A stretch of DNA of 5,932 bases. Source: Flavobacteriales bacterium UBA1995 (lineage in GTDB: Bacteria > Bacteroidota > Bacteroidia > Flavobacteriales_D > Sanyastnellaceae). The stretch spans positions 1 to 5,932 of the forward strand of contig DDCX01000053.1 of assembly GCA_002336475.1 (NCBI GenBank), written 5' to 3'. Under the pieces are notes generated by a model that was not told the origin of the DNA, searched no databases, and saw nothing but the letters and a program-made list of their open reading frames with translations. The first letter of the stretch is position 1. Every line of letters begins with the position of its first letter. Shown here in pieces: positions 1 to 5,932 of the stretch. The position numbers were made by a program, and so were the translations under genes.

Positions 1-1280
1 TCGGGGTCACAGTTATCAGCAGCAGAAATGGACACCAATGTGGGATCTTCAGCCTCTTCTTGGGTCAAGATGACGAGGCAAGATTCCATGACGTAAGGCG
101 TGTAATCGTCCCAAACAGGGGCGAGTGTATCCTCAACCGTAATCACCTGCGTGTAAGCGGTGTCGTTTCCGCAAGCATCTGCGGCTGTCCATGTGCGCTC
201 GATGGTGTAACATCCGTTGAGCTCTTCGGGATTGATGGTAACCTCACCCGAGAAGAAGGCCGTGATGACCTCTTGGTCAGCAGGCTCGCAATTGTCGATC
301 GCCGTAAATGTGGCTACTGCAGGGATGGCATCTGTGCACTGGATGGTCACATCAGCTGGGGGATTGCTCCAAGTAGGAGGTGTATCATCCAAACGCTGCG
401 TAACAGACGCACATACCGTGAATTCGTTGCTTTCTGTGTCAACACCGACACAGTAGCAAGTCACATTGGCTGTACAAGGATCATAGGTGTTCTGGTTGCA
501 ATCAGAGAGATCTACGAGAACATCACCCATCGCACCAACAGCATGTTCGCCCTTGATGGTTCCTTCCCAGCTAAACCAACCACCTGCTCCGTAATTGCAG
601 TTGCGGTCGTTCGCACCGTCGCCTACCTGGAATCCGAAGAATTGGTTGGCCGGCGCATGGTTGAGGCTCAACAGACTGTTGTCGAGGCTTCCAGCACCTT
701 GAAGGTAGCTCATGCCACCATTCATGTAATAGATGTCCCAATCAACACTAGCCGTGTCCACGGGGGCACATCCAGCGTCATACTTGAGACCACCACCGTT
801 GGCAACGTGATCGTTATCGGAAGTCAAACCTTCATAAACGAGGTAGACGTTCCAAATTTCTGTAGGGTCTTCAACACCCTGAACCATACCAGACAGAATA
901 GCCTGTCCCGATTCAAAACGTTGCAAATCCAAACCTGGGCCTGTTGGCTCATAGTATTGGGAATTGACTCCGTACATCTGAATGTTGTACATCACAAGTG
1001 CGCCAGCGTTGGACCCACTGATGGGGTTTGCTGTGGTTGCTGTACATATTTCGCGGTTCGAGTCTCGCTCTGATACCAGAAGGCATGACGCTGTGCCAAT
1101 AACCTCTCCTTCAGCACCAAGAACGTTGGGGGCATCTGGACAGGCGACGTCGTCAAGGTCGGCAAGACATTGAACTGTCGTGGTTTCGCACGAGGCGTCG
1201 ATCGAGATTTGCGCCCAACCCTGGGAGCAGCATCCGATCGCAAGAATCACCGCAAGGAAGCGGGGTAACAATTTGGACAT
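1..1280 (-). CDS. Secreted HYR-like (Ig-like) repeat surface protein, 5' part; C-terminus beyond the left edge
   Basis: Reading leftward from the ATG at 1280-1278 gives 426 codons without a stop, open at the window edge. Residues 1-24 form a signal peptide: basic MSKLLPR, a hydrophobic core, then GWAQ, with probable cleavage before Q24. A Cys-rich, Gly/Asn/Asp-rich region follows (about 25-295), including WDIYYMNGG and the Trp-containing GAGGWFSWEG. From about 298 there is a typical HYR-like Ig repeat: DDTPPTW, then VTIQC, AIDNC, a GCYTIERTWTA strand, DACGN and ITVEDTLAPVW. The last segment opens a second repeat, with AADNC at 420-424. In Bacteroidota such repeats occur in large exported adhesin-like proteins, often secreted by the type IX system through a C-terminal sorting domain; that end is not visible here. 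The start is supported by the signal peptide and an A-rich leader (AAACCAAAAACC) directly upstream. Ligand and role are unknown. The reading frame and repeat family are clear; the exact function is not. Confidence 0.88.
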   Translation of the reverse strand, partial: MSKLLPRFLAVILAIGCCSQGWAQISIDASCETTTVQCLADLDDVACPDAPNVLGAEGEVIGTASCLLVSERDSNREICTATTANPISGSNAGALVMYNIQMYGVNSQYYEPTGPGLDLQRFESGQAILSGMVQGVEDPTEIWNVYLVYEGLTSDNDHVANGGGLKYDAGCAPVDTASVDWDIYYMNGGMSYLQGAGSLDNSLLSLNHAPANQFFGFQVGDGANDRNCNYGAGGWFSWEGTIKGEHAVGAMGDVLVDLSDCNQNTYDPCTANVTCYCVGVDTESNEFTVCASVTQRLDDTPPTWSNPPADVTIQCTDAIPAVATFTAIDNCEPADQEVITAFFSGEVTINPEELNGCYTIERTWTAADACGNDTAYTQVITVEDTLAPVWDDYTPYVMESCLVILTQEEAEDPTLVSISAADNCDP

Positions 1281-1359
1281 GGTTTTTGGTTTGGATAGGT
1301 GATGGCTAGAAAGCAGTTGTAGCTGCCATAATTGTAGATACATTCTATTTCAGTTACTT

Positions 1360-1393
1360 CGAAATTATTATGTAATCCGCCATATATAATCAA
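1360..1393 (-). promoter_or_regulatory. Weak Bacteroidota-type promoter candidate for the surface-protein gene
   Basis: On the minus strand, TAATTTCG (1367-1360) matches the Bacteroidota -7 consensus TAnnTTTG at all fixed positions but one. A TTG (1393-1391) lies 23 bases upstream of it, a little far for the usual -33 element. It lies in the AT-rich core, about 80 bases before the start codon at 1280. The match is partial and could be chance. Confidence 0.25.
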
Positions 1394-1536
1394 CGCCCAC
1401 AAATTGTCAGGATATTTATAGACGAATAGCCATTTTATCTCTTCGAAACGCCCTAATAATGCGACTCAAATGGGAATGACTGGCCCAATAACCCCGCTAT
1501 CAGGGCGATACAGGCCCAACACAGTCTCTTCACCGG

Positions 1537-1544
1537 TATATTTG
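1537..1544 (+). promoter_or_regulatory. Perfect TAnnTTTG box just before the E1 GTG codon
   Basis: TATATTTG fits the Bacteroidota -7 consensus TAnnTTTG exactly. No TTG is found at the expected -33 distance, so the promoter is incomplete by the consensus. It ends five bases before the GTG at 1549, so transcription from it would start at or around the start codon. That implies either a leaderless message, use of the downstream ATG at 1630, or a chance match. Confidence 0.3.
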
Positions 1545-1548
1545 ACCA

Positions 1549-3639
1549 GTGAGCCGAGGAAAAAACAAGTGGAAAGGGAGCCATCGTGACCTTCTCGCCC
1601 CAAAACAGTACTTAGAAGGGTTCAAGCTCATGAGTACAAGCCGGGCCATGGCGGACCTTTTCGAGGCCCATGCCAAGCTGACCTCGAAATACGTCCATGC
1701 TTGCGCCAATGGCCATGAAGCCATTCAAATAGCGGCAGGTTTGCAGCTCGAGCCGCAAGATTATCTCTATGCTTATTATAGGGACGATGCCATGTTGTTG
1801 GCCCTAGGAATGACCCCAGAGGAGCTGATGCTGCAGTTGTTTGCCAAAGCCGACGACCCCTTCAGCGGTGGCCGCACCTACTATGGACACCCTTCGCTCA
1901 AACGCACTGGCCTCCCCCGTATTCCGCACAACTCATCTGCCACTGGCATGCAAGCCATTCCAGCCACGGGCGCTGCCATGGGGCTGCAATACAGGGAAGA
2001 TCAAAACCTGTCTCAAGAGGTGATTGGAGACCACCCTCCCGTCGTGCTCTGCTCGATTGGAGATGCAGCCATGACCGAGGGTGAAGTTTCGGAAGCACTC
2101 CACATGGCCACCTTGAGGCAGCTACCTATTATATATGTCGTACAAGACAACGAATGGGACATCTCAGCCCATTCAAGTGAAATTCGATTTGGCGACGCCA
2201 CCACTATGGCCAAGGCTTTTCCGGGATTGGAGGTGCGCTCTGTGGAAGGTCATGATTATACAGCTTCCGTCGAAGTCATGGCATGGGCTTTCCGCACGGC
2301 GCGGGAAGAACGAAGGCCTGTATTGGTCCATGCCAAGGTTCCTTTGCTGGGGCACCACACCAGTGGCGTCCGTCGGGAATGGTACAGAGATGATTTGGAA
2401 GAGGCAAAGCAACGCGACCCTCTTCCTCACCTCAAAGAAGCCATGCTCAGCAGTGGTGCGGAGGGGCATGTCATCGAGGAAATCCAAGAGGAGAGCAGAG
2501 CGCTGGTTCTAGAGGCTTTTGAGCGCGCGCGCACTGCCAGTGAGCCGGATGCTTCCAAACTGATGCTGACCGCGATGGCCCCATCCTCTGTTTTCGAGGA
2601 AACGGGAGAACGCGAAGGCCCAGATCCAGAGCCCCAGTTGATGGTTGACCAGGCCTTGCATGCGATGCAAGAAATCTTGCATGGAGACCCCCTCACTTTG
2701 CTCTATGGTCAAGACGTGGGAGGCCGACTGGGTGGGGTCTTTCGTGAAGCCGCGACTCTGGCCCAAAAATTTGGGGACGACCGCGTATTCAACACCCCCA
2801 TTCAAGAGGCTTTTATTGTGGGAAGCACGGTGGGCATGAGCGCTGTGGGACTCAAGCCGATCGTCGAAATACAATTTGCCGACTACTTGTGGCCCGGACT
2901 CAATCAATTGTTTACCGAATTGTCCAGAAGCCATTTCTTGAGCAATGGCCAGTGGCCGGTCAACAGCGTCATACGGGTTCCCATAGGCGCATATGGCTCT
3001 GGAGGGCCTTACCACAGCTCAAGTATAGAAAGCGTTTTGACGGCCATTCGAGGGATTAAGGTGGCCTACCCGAGCTGTGGTGCGGACCTCAAAGGTTTGC
3101 TTAAAGCCGCTGTATTGGATCCCAACCCGGTGGTGGTGTTGGAACACAAGGGCCTCTATTGGTCTAAAGTACCTGGCACCGAATCCGCCAAGACGGTCGA
3201 ACCAGACAGCGAATACGTCCTGCCCATTGGACGTGCCAAAACGGTGTTAACCTGCGATGAAGAAGCGCCAACCAAAGTCGCAGTCATCACTTACGGTCGT
3301 GGTGTCCATTGGGCTTTAGAAGCTGCTGTAGACCACCCAGGGAGCATTGAAATCGTCGACCTCAGAAGTGTTTCTCCTGTGGACTACGACGCCATTCTTA
3401 ACGCTGTTCGGCGCTGCCACCGATGCCTGGTCGTCACTGAAGAACCACCACTGAGCAGCTTTGCCCAATCATTGGCCGGGTACATCGCCGATCACGGGTT
3501 CGAGCATTTGGATGCGCCCGTGCGTTGCTTGGGCTCGATGGAGGTACCAGCCATCCCTTTAAACTCTGAATTGGAAGCTGCCGTATTGCCAAATTCGGAG
3601 CGCGTCTCCGCAGCTTGTCAGTTATTGCTTAACTTCTAG
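1549..3639 (+). CDS. Fused E1 alpha-beta subunit of a 2-oxoacid (branched-chain type) dehydrogenase
   Basis: This 696-residue protein joins both halves of the thiamine-diphosphate-dependent E1 enzyme, which decarboxylates a 2-oxoacid and passes the acyl group to the lipoyl domain of E2. Alpha half (about 15-320): NGHEAIQIAAG (54-64), YYRDDAMLLALGMTPEELM (76-94), then the thiamine-binding motif from GDA (171-173) to N201, where D172 and N201 would hold Mg2+. LGHHTSGV (267-274) matches the GHH loop of BCKDH alpha. A charged linker (about 300-365) leads to the beta half: YGQDVGGRLGGVF (386-398), PIQEAFIVG with E420, EIQFADY (440-446), and GGPYHSSS with H489, the expected active-site histidine. 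The C-terminal transketolase-like domain covers about 557-690 (VAVITYGRG, DLRSVSPVDY). GTG at 1549 directly follows an in-frame stop and keeps the conserved YLEGFKLM helix; the ATG at 1630 would remove it. Substrate is inferred as a branched-chain oxoacid; pyruvate or another 2-oxoacid remains possible. No E2 or E3 gene is in the window. Confidence 0.92.
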   Translation: MSRGKNKWKGSHRDLLAPKQYLEGFKLMSTSRAMADLFEAHAKLTSKYVHACANGHEAIQIAAGLQLEPQDYLYAYYRDDAMLLALGMTPEELMLQLFAKADDPFSGGRTYYGHPSLKRTGLPRIPHNSSATGMQAIPATGAAMGLQYREDQNLSQEVIGDHPPVVLCSIGDAAMTEGEVSEALHMATLRQLPIIYVVQDNEWDISAHSSEIRFGDATTMAKAFPGLEVRSVEGHDYTASVEVMAWAFRTAREERRPVLVHAKVPLLGHHTSGVRREWYRDDLEEAKQRDPLPHLKEAMLSSGAEGHVIEEIQEESRALVLEAFERARTASEPDASKLMLTAMAPSSVFEETGEREGPDPEPQLMVDQALHAMQEILHGDPLTLLYGQDVGGRLGGVFREAATLAQKFGDDRVFNTPIQEAFIVGSTVGMSAVGLKPIVEIQFADYLWPGLNQLFTELSRSHFLSNGQWPVNSVIRVPIGAYGSGGPYHSSSIESVLTAIRGIKVAYPSCGADLKGLLKAAVLDPNPVVVLEHKGLYWSKVPGTESAKTVEPDSEYVLPIGRAKTVLTCDEEAPTKVAVITYGRGVHWALEAAVDHPGSIEIVDLRSVSPVDYDAILNAVRRCHRCLVVTEEPPLSSFAQSLAGYIADHGFEHLDAPVRCLGSMEVPAIPLNSELEAAVLPNSERVSAACQLLLNF

Positions 3640-3675
3640 TACGGTATCGGACACTCCGTTCCCCTATTTACCCCC

Positions 3676-3703
3676 TTGGTTCCTCTAACCTCAAATTCCT
3701 TTG
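3676..3703 (+). promoter_or_regulatory. Promoter candidate for the ferredoxin-reductase gene
   Basis: TTG at 3676-3678 is followed, after 17 bases, by TTCCTTTG at 3696-3703, which matches the Bacteroidota -7 consensus TAnnTTTG at all but one fixed position. The predicted transcript start near 3708-3712 would give a leader of about 30-50 bases to the ATG codons at 3744 and 3756. This favours those starts over the in-frame TTG at 3711. I see no clear terminator hairpin between 3640 and 3676, so read-through from the E1 gene is also possible. Confidence 0.4.
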
Positions 3704-3743
3704 ATTTTGGTTGAACCTTTCGGTGTGCAACTGTGTAACTCAC

Positions 3744-4835
3744 ATGTACTCAGTAATGATACACTCCGAAAAAACACCATCAACTGCTGAGCAATGGCAA
3801 CCAAAAATGGTTCCTTGCAAGGTCCGTGCTGTGCGCCGGATGACCCCGCGCAGTGTGGTGGTGACCTTGGATCCCGGACCTGCCCTCCCCCGCTTTAGAC
3901 ACACACCTGGCCAGCGGGTCACCTTTTGTCTGAACGTCAACAATAACAGTTGTTTCCGGAGCTATAACCTGGTCAATCCATTGGGAGAACTGCCCCAAGT
4001 AGCCGTCAAGCAGGTTGCAGAAGGAGGTGGTTCTCAGTTGTTCAATGAATGCCTGCAACCTGGTGATGTGTTGCAAGTCGCTCCTCCCACCGGTCACTTT
4101 TACGACCAGTCACTGGATTACAAAGCACACCACCTGTTGCTGTTTGCCGCTGGAAGTGGCATCACACCTATGTTCTCAGTGGCACAACATGCCCTGAAAG
4201 CAAGACCTGACCATCGCGTCACCTTGATTTACGCCAATTCCACAGCAAGAAGCATCATGATGCAACGGGAATTGGACCGTATGGCGGATTCCAAGCGGTT
4301 TGAAGTCTTTCATGTTCTGGGCGATGGCGCCACGGGGGAAGACCTGTCTACGGGCCGATTGAATCATGCCAAGCTGGACCAATTGCTGAAACAATATCGG
4401 TCAAGCGAACTCCCAGAAGTGGCCTTCCAGTCGGGCCCTGCTGGATTCATGTCCCTGATTCAAGCCGCGGCAACCCAACAGTCACGTCCTTTCAATTTAA
4501 AACGCTACTCTTTTGGAGAACAGCCCTTTGTGCATCCAGATGAACAGCATTCAGACGCAGCTGATTCAGAGTTGGTGGTTACGGTCAATGGTGTGACGCA
4601 TACTTTGCCAGCTGTCTCGAGGCGCTTGACCCTTTTGGATGCAGCCGATGAAGCGGGCATTGCCATGACGGCAAATTGCAAAAGCGGCATCTGCCATCGC
4701 TGTAAAGCCAAGCTGATTTCAGGGCAAACGTTTCAGGCACCAGCCCATTCGATGGGGCGAAAGCCCGAAAATGGATACATCCTTTGCTGCCAGCAACGCC
4801 CGGGCAGCGACAAAGTAGAAATTGAAGTCGGCTAA
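3744..4835 (+). CDS. FAD/NAD(P)H oxidoreductase with C-terminal 2Fe-2S ferredoxin domain (PaaE-like)
   Basis: This 363-residue enzyme (counted from the ATG at 3744) has the three-part layout of ferredoxin-NADP reductase-type flavoproteins fused to a ferredoxin. The FAD-binding barrel is at about 22-120, with RSYN (72-75). The NAD(P)-binding domain is at about 128-255, with AAGSGITP (135-142) and SGPAGF (230-235). The plant-type ferredoxin domain is at about 275-363, with C312, C317 and C320 in the C-x4-C-x2-C spacing and the fourth ligand at C348 or C349 (ILCCQQRP). It should move electrons from NAD(P)H through FAD and the cluster to an oxygenase or similar partner in the cytoplasm. Length and layout match PaaE, the reductase of phenylacetyl-CoA epoxidase, but no other paa gene is present, so the partner is unknown. 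Start choice is open: ATG at 3744, 3756, or 3807 (A-rich leader) would all keep the FAD domain. No Shine-Dalgarno is seen. The stop lies one base from the stop of the opposing gene. Confidence 0.9.
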   Translation: MYSVMIHSEKTPSTAEQWQPKMVPCKVRAVRRMTPRSVVVTLDPGPALPRFRHTPGQRVTFCLNVNNNSCFRSYNLVNPLGELPQVAVKQVAEGGGSQLFNECLQPGDVLQVAPPTGHFYDQSLDYKAHHLLLFAAGSGITPMFSVAQHALKARPDHRVTLIYANSTARSIMMQRELDRMADSKRFEVFHVLGDGATGEDLSTGRLNHAKLDQLLKQYRSSELPEVAFQSGPAGFMSLIQAAATQQSRPFNLKRYSFGEQPFVHPDEQHSDAADSELVVTVNGVTHTLPAVSRRLTLLDAADEAGIAMTANCKSGICHRCKAKLISGQTFQAPAHSMGRKPENGYILCCQQRPGSDKVEIEVG

Positions 4836-4836
4836 G

Positions 4837-5505
4837 TCAGAGCCGATTGTCAATCATCGTCGTTCCAGGATAGCGGCTTTTGTCGAAGGAAAAGGCGCCC
4901 TCTGGTGCAGGGGCATCGCCCTCAAATATTTCTACCACGTAGTGCACATCAGTGCCTTCCCTCCCCTTGACCACCAGCTTCACCACCTGCAAAGCCTGTG
5001 GGTCGATGAAGCACTGAATGGTATGGAAGCTGCGGTCCTCGGCTCCAAGGGGATGGAGATCGACCCTTGAGCGCTTTTTGCCGTCCAACTCCACTTCTCC
5101 TTTCCACACCTTCTTGAAACCCTCTTCCCAAATGGTAAACATGCGCGCAGGGTCCACACCATCCTCAGCAATGGTCTCGGCATCGTCGATGTAGCACTCC
5201 CCCATTTCAGGCTCATAGGTCCACACCGTAATGCCATCGCATACAATGACATAGTCGCCCAACTCCAGGTGATACTGCTCCCCCTTAATCCAGACCTCAC
5301 CGCTTTGATCCATCTGAAAGTCGCTTTGGACATCCACCATTTGGGAGGCGTACTTGGCATGCACAGATTCATACTGCTGCATTTGTGCAGAGACCTTGCT
5401 CAACAGCTCATCAGCACGGGCATCTTCAGGCTGGGCCGACGCCTTGGAGGAGAAGGCAAGGAAAACAGCACAAATGGCTGCCATAGGGAACAGTGATGGC
5501 TTCAT
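4837..5505 (-). CDS. LolA-like outer-membrane lipoprotein carrier, periplasmic
   Basis: The 222-residue product begins with a signal peptide (1-24): MKPSLFPMAAICAVFLAF, then SSKASA with cleavage expected before Q25. The mature part fits the LolA-like fold, an open beta barrel that ferries lipoproteins from the inner to the outer membrane: a first helix (about 30-52, ADELLSKVSAQMQQYESVHA), strand-rich GEVWIKGEQYHLELGDYVIV (69-88), the DGITVWTYEPEMGECYID segment (90-107) that corresponds to the LolA 'dG..lw.Y.' motif, then alternating strands to the end. The start at 5505 is chosen for the signal peptide; in-frame GTG 5553 and ATG 5535 lie inside the preceding ftsK gene and would put a polar extension before the signal. 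It sits 13 bases downstream of ftsK on the same strand, so the two are probably cotranscribed. The family call rests on fold-type pattern and context, because LolA sequences are very divergent. Confidence 0.82.
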   Translation of the reverse strand: MKPSLFPMAAICAVFLAFSSKASAQPEDARADELLSKVSAQMQQYESVHAKYASQMVDVQSDFQMDQSGEVWIKGEQYHLELGDYVIVCDGITVWTYEPEMGECYIDDAETIAEDGVDPARMFTIWEEGFKKVWKGEVELDGKKRSRVDLHPLGAEDRSFHTIQCFIDPQALQVVKLVVKGREGTDVHYVVEIFEGDAPAPEGAFSFDKSRYPGTTMIDNRL

Positions 5506-5518
5506 AGGGGCGGTGAAA

Positions 5519-5932
5519 TTAATCGGAGATTTCATCTTCAGAACCACTCCCACGCAACAACTGTTCCAAAGTCATTTCATCGGGCACCAAAACCTTGCGG
5601 GCTTTGGACCCTTCAAATGGGCCTATGATGCCTGCTGCCTCCAGCTGATCCACCAGTCTTCCCGCGCGATTGTAGCCCAATTTGAGCTTGCGTTGGAGCA
5701 GAGAAGTTGAGCCCTGTTGGTGCAAGACTAAAATTTTTGCAGCCTCCTCAAATAAGCTGTCTCTTTCTTCACTGGCGATGTCCGCCATTTGCTCGCTGTG
5801 CTCGTCTGGCACCTCAGGCAAAATCAACGCATCTGGGTAACCCCGTTGGCTGCCTATGAAGTCGGTAATCGCCTCCACCTCTGGCGTATCGACGAATCCA
5901 CACTGCAATCGAATGAGGTCGTTTCCAGTGGA
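5519..5932 (-). CDS. ftsK: DNA translocase FtsK, C-terminal part including gamma domain (5' end beyond the right edge)
   Basis: The frame is open from the right edge (STGNDLIRLQCGFVDTPEVE) and gives 137 residues to the TAA at 5519. FtsK is a septum-anchored hexameric ATPase that pumps chromosome termini apart and activates Xer recombination at dif. The visible part holds the end of the RecA-like motor domain, with DLIRLQCGFVDTPEV (5-19) and the following ITDFIGSQRGYPDA (22-35), a short acidic linker, then the gamma winged helix (about 70-127): AAKILVLHQQGSTSLLQRKL, recognition helix GYNRAGRLVDQLE, and AGIIGPFEGSKARKVLV. In the family this domain reads the polar KOPS octamers and contacts XerD. 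The tail is acidic (GSGSEDEISD). The apparent TTG start at 5908 is only an internal codon, since homologous sequence continues upstream to the edge. Confidence 0.97.
   Translation of the reverse strand, partial: STGNDLIRLQCGFVDTPEVEAITDFIGSQRGYPDALILPEVPDEHSEQMADIASEERDSLFEEAAKILVLHQQGSTSLLQRKLKLGYNRAGRLVDQLEAAGIIGPFEGSKARKVLVPDEMTLEQLLRGSGSEDEISD

Larger units (their letters stand above)
1281..1548. other. Divergent intergenic region with AT-rich core
   Basis: This 268-base stretch separates the leftward surface-protein gene from the rightward E1 gene and must hold the 5' signals of both. Its centre is clearly AT-rich: 31 G or C in the 100 bases 1341-1440, while the neighbouring genes are roughly half GC. 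I found no recognisable small gene, tRNA or strong hairpin in it. The octamer CTTCGAAA occurs twice (starting 1357 and 1441), 84 bases apart, and GGCCCAA occurs at 1482 and 1513. These short repeats may be chance or may be protein-binding sites. Confidence 0.6.

Noticed and set aside
60..1073. A 337-codon open frame on the plus strand, opposite the HYR-repeat gene
   Set aside because: It is in exact codon register with the minus-strand gene, so it stays open only because that gene avoids TTA, CTA and TCA codons over this span. Its translation shows no domain, while the minus strand has a signal peptide and clear repeats.
992..1243. An 83-codon minus-strand frame overlapping the start of the surface-protein gene
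   Set aside because: It is a shifted frame inside the N-terminal coding region of the real gene and has no recognisable motif.
1496..1512. Small inverted repeat TATC-agggc-GATA before the E1 gene
   Set aside because: The four-pair stem does not extend and is expected by chance.
2509..3015. A 168-codon minus-strand frame within the E1 gene
   Set aside because: It lies entirely opposite conserved E1 linker and beta-domain sequence and has no domain features.
3640..3675. Possible terminator hairpin after the E1 gene (ACGG ... CCGT)
   Set aside because: The stem is only four pairs with an 11-base loop and no T-run follows, so it is not convincing.
3711..3743. Extending the reductase to the in-frame TTG at 3711
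   Set aside because: The extra 11 residues (Cys-rich, no homology) fall at or before the predicted transcript start, and ATG codons at 3744 and 3756 give a normal family length.
5506..5553. Starting the LolA-like protein at GTG 5553 or ATG 5535
   Set aside because: Both lie upstream of a well-formed signal peptide and within or at the end of ftsK; a polar extension before the signal would be unusual.

Overview
The window looks like a piece of a Bacteroidota chromosome, most likely from a Flavobacteriales-type marine or aquatic lineage of moderate GC. Four things point there: a secreted protein with HYR-like (Ig-like) repeats, start codons with A-rich leaders and no Shine-Dalgarno sequence, partial matches to the Bacteroidota promoter consensus (TTG ... 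TAnnTTTG), and an ftsK gene followed by a LolA-like gene. The genus cannot be fixed from the sequence alone.

Left part (1-1280, minus strand): the 5' end of a large secreted adhesin-like protein. It has a signal peptide, a Cys-rich N-terminal region and at least one complete HYR-like repeat, and it runs off the left edge. Next comes a 268-base divergent intergenic region with an AT-rich core and weak promoter-like boxes (1281-1548).

Middle part (1549-4835, plus strand): a natural fusion of the E1 alpha and beta subunits of a branched-chain-type 2-oxoacid dehydrogenase. After 104 bases with a promoter candidate comes an FAD/NAD(P)H oxidoreductase with a C-terminal plant-type 2Fe-2S ferredoxin domain, similar in architecture to PaaE.

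Right part (4837-5932, minus strand): a LolA-like periplasmic lipoprotein-carrier homologue, preceded 13 bases upstream by the 3' end of ftsK, whose DNA-reading gamma winged helix is complete. The LolA-like gene and the reductase converge tail to tail with one base between their stop codons.

Functionally this is a junction of three unrelated units: a surface protein, a central-metabolism/redox pair, and a cell-division/envelope-biogenesis pair. I see no RNA gene, CRISPR array, insertion sequence, toxin-antitoxin pair or phage-defence module, and no convincing sign of a new multi-gene system. The items worth a second look are modest: the surface protein cut by the window edge, a start codon sitting on a promoter-like box, the reductase of unknown partner beside the E1 fusion, and the zero-spacer convergent gene ends.
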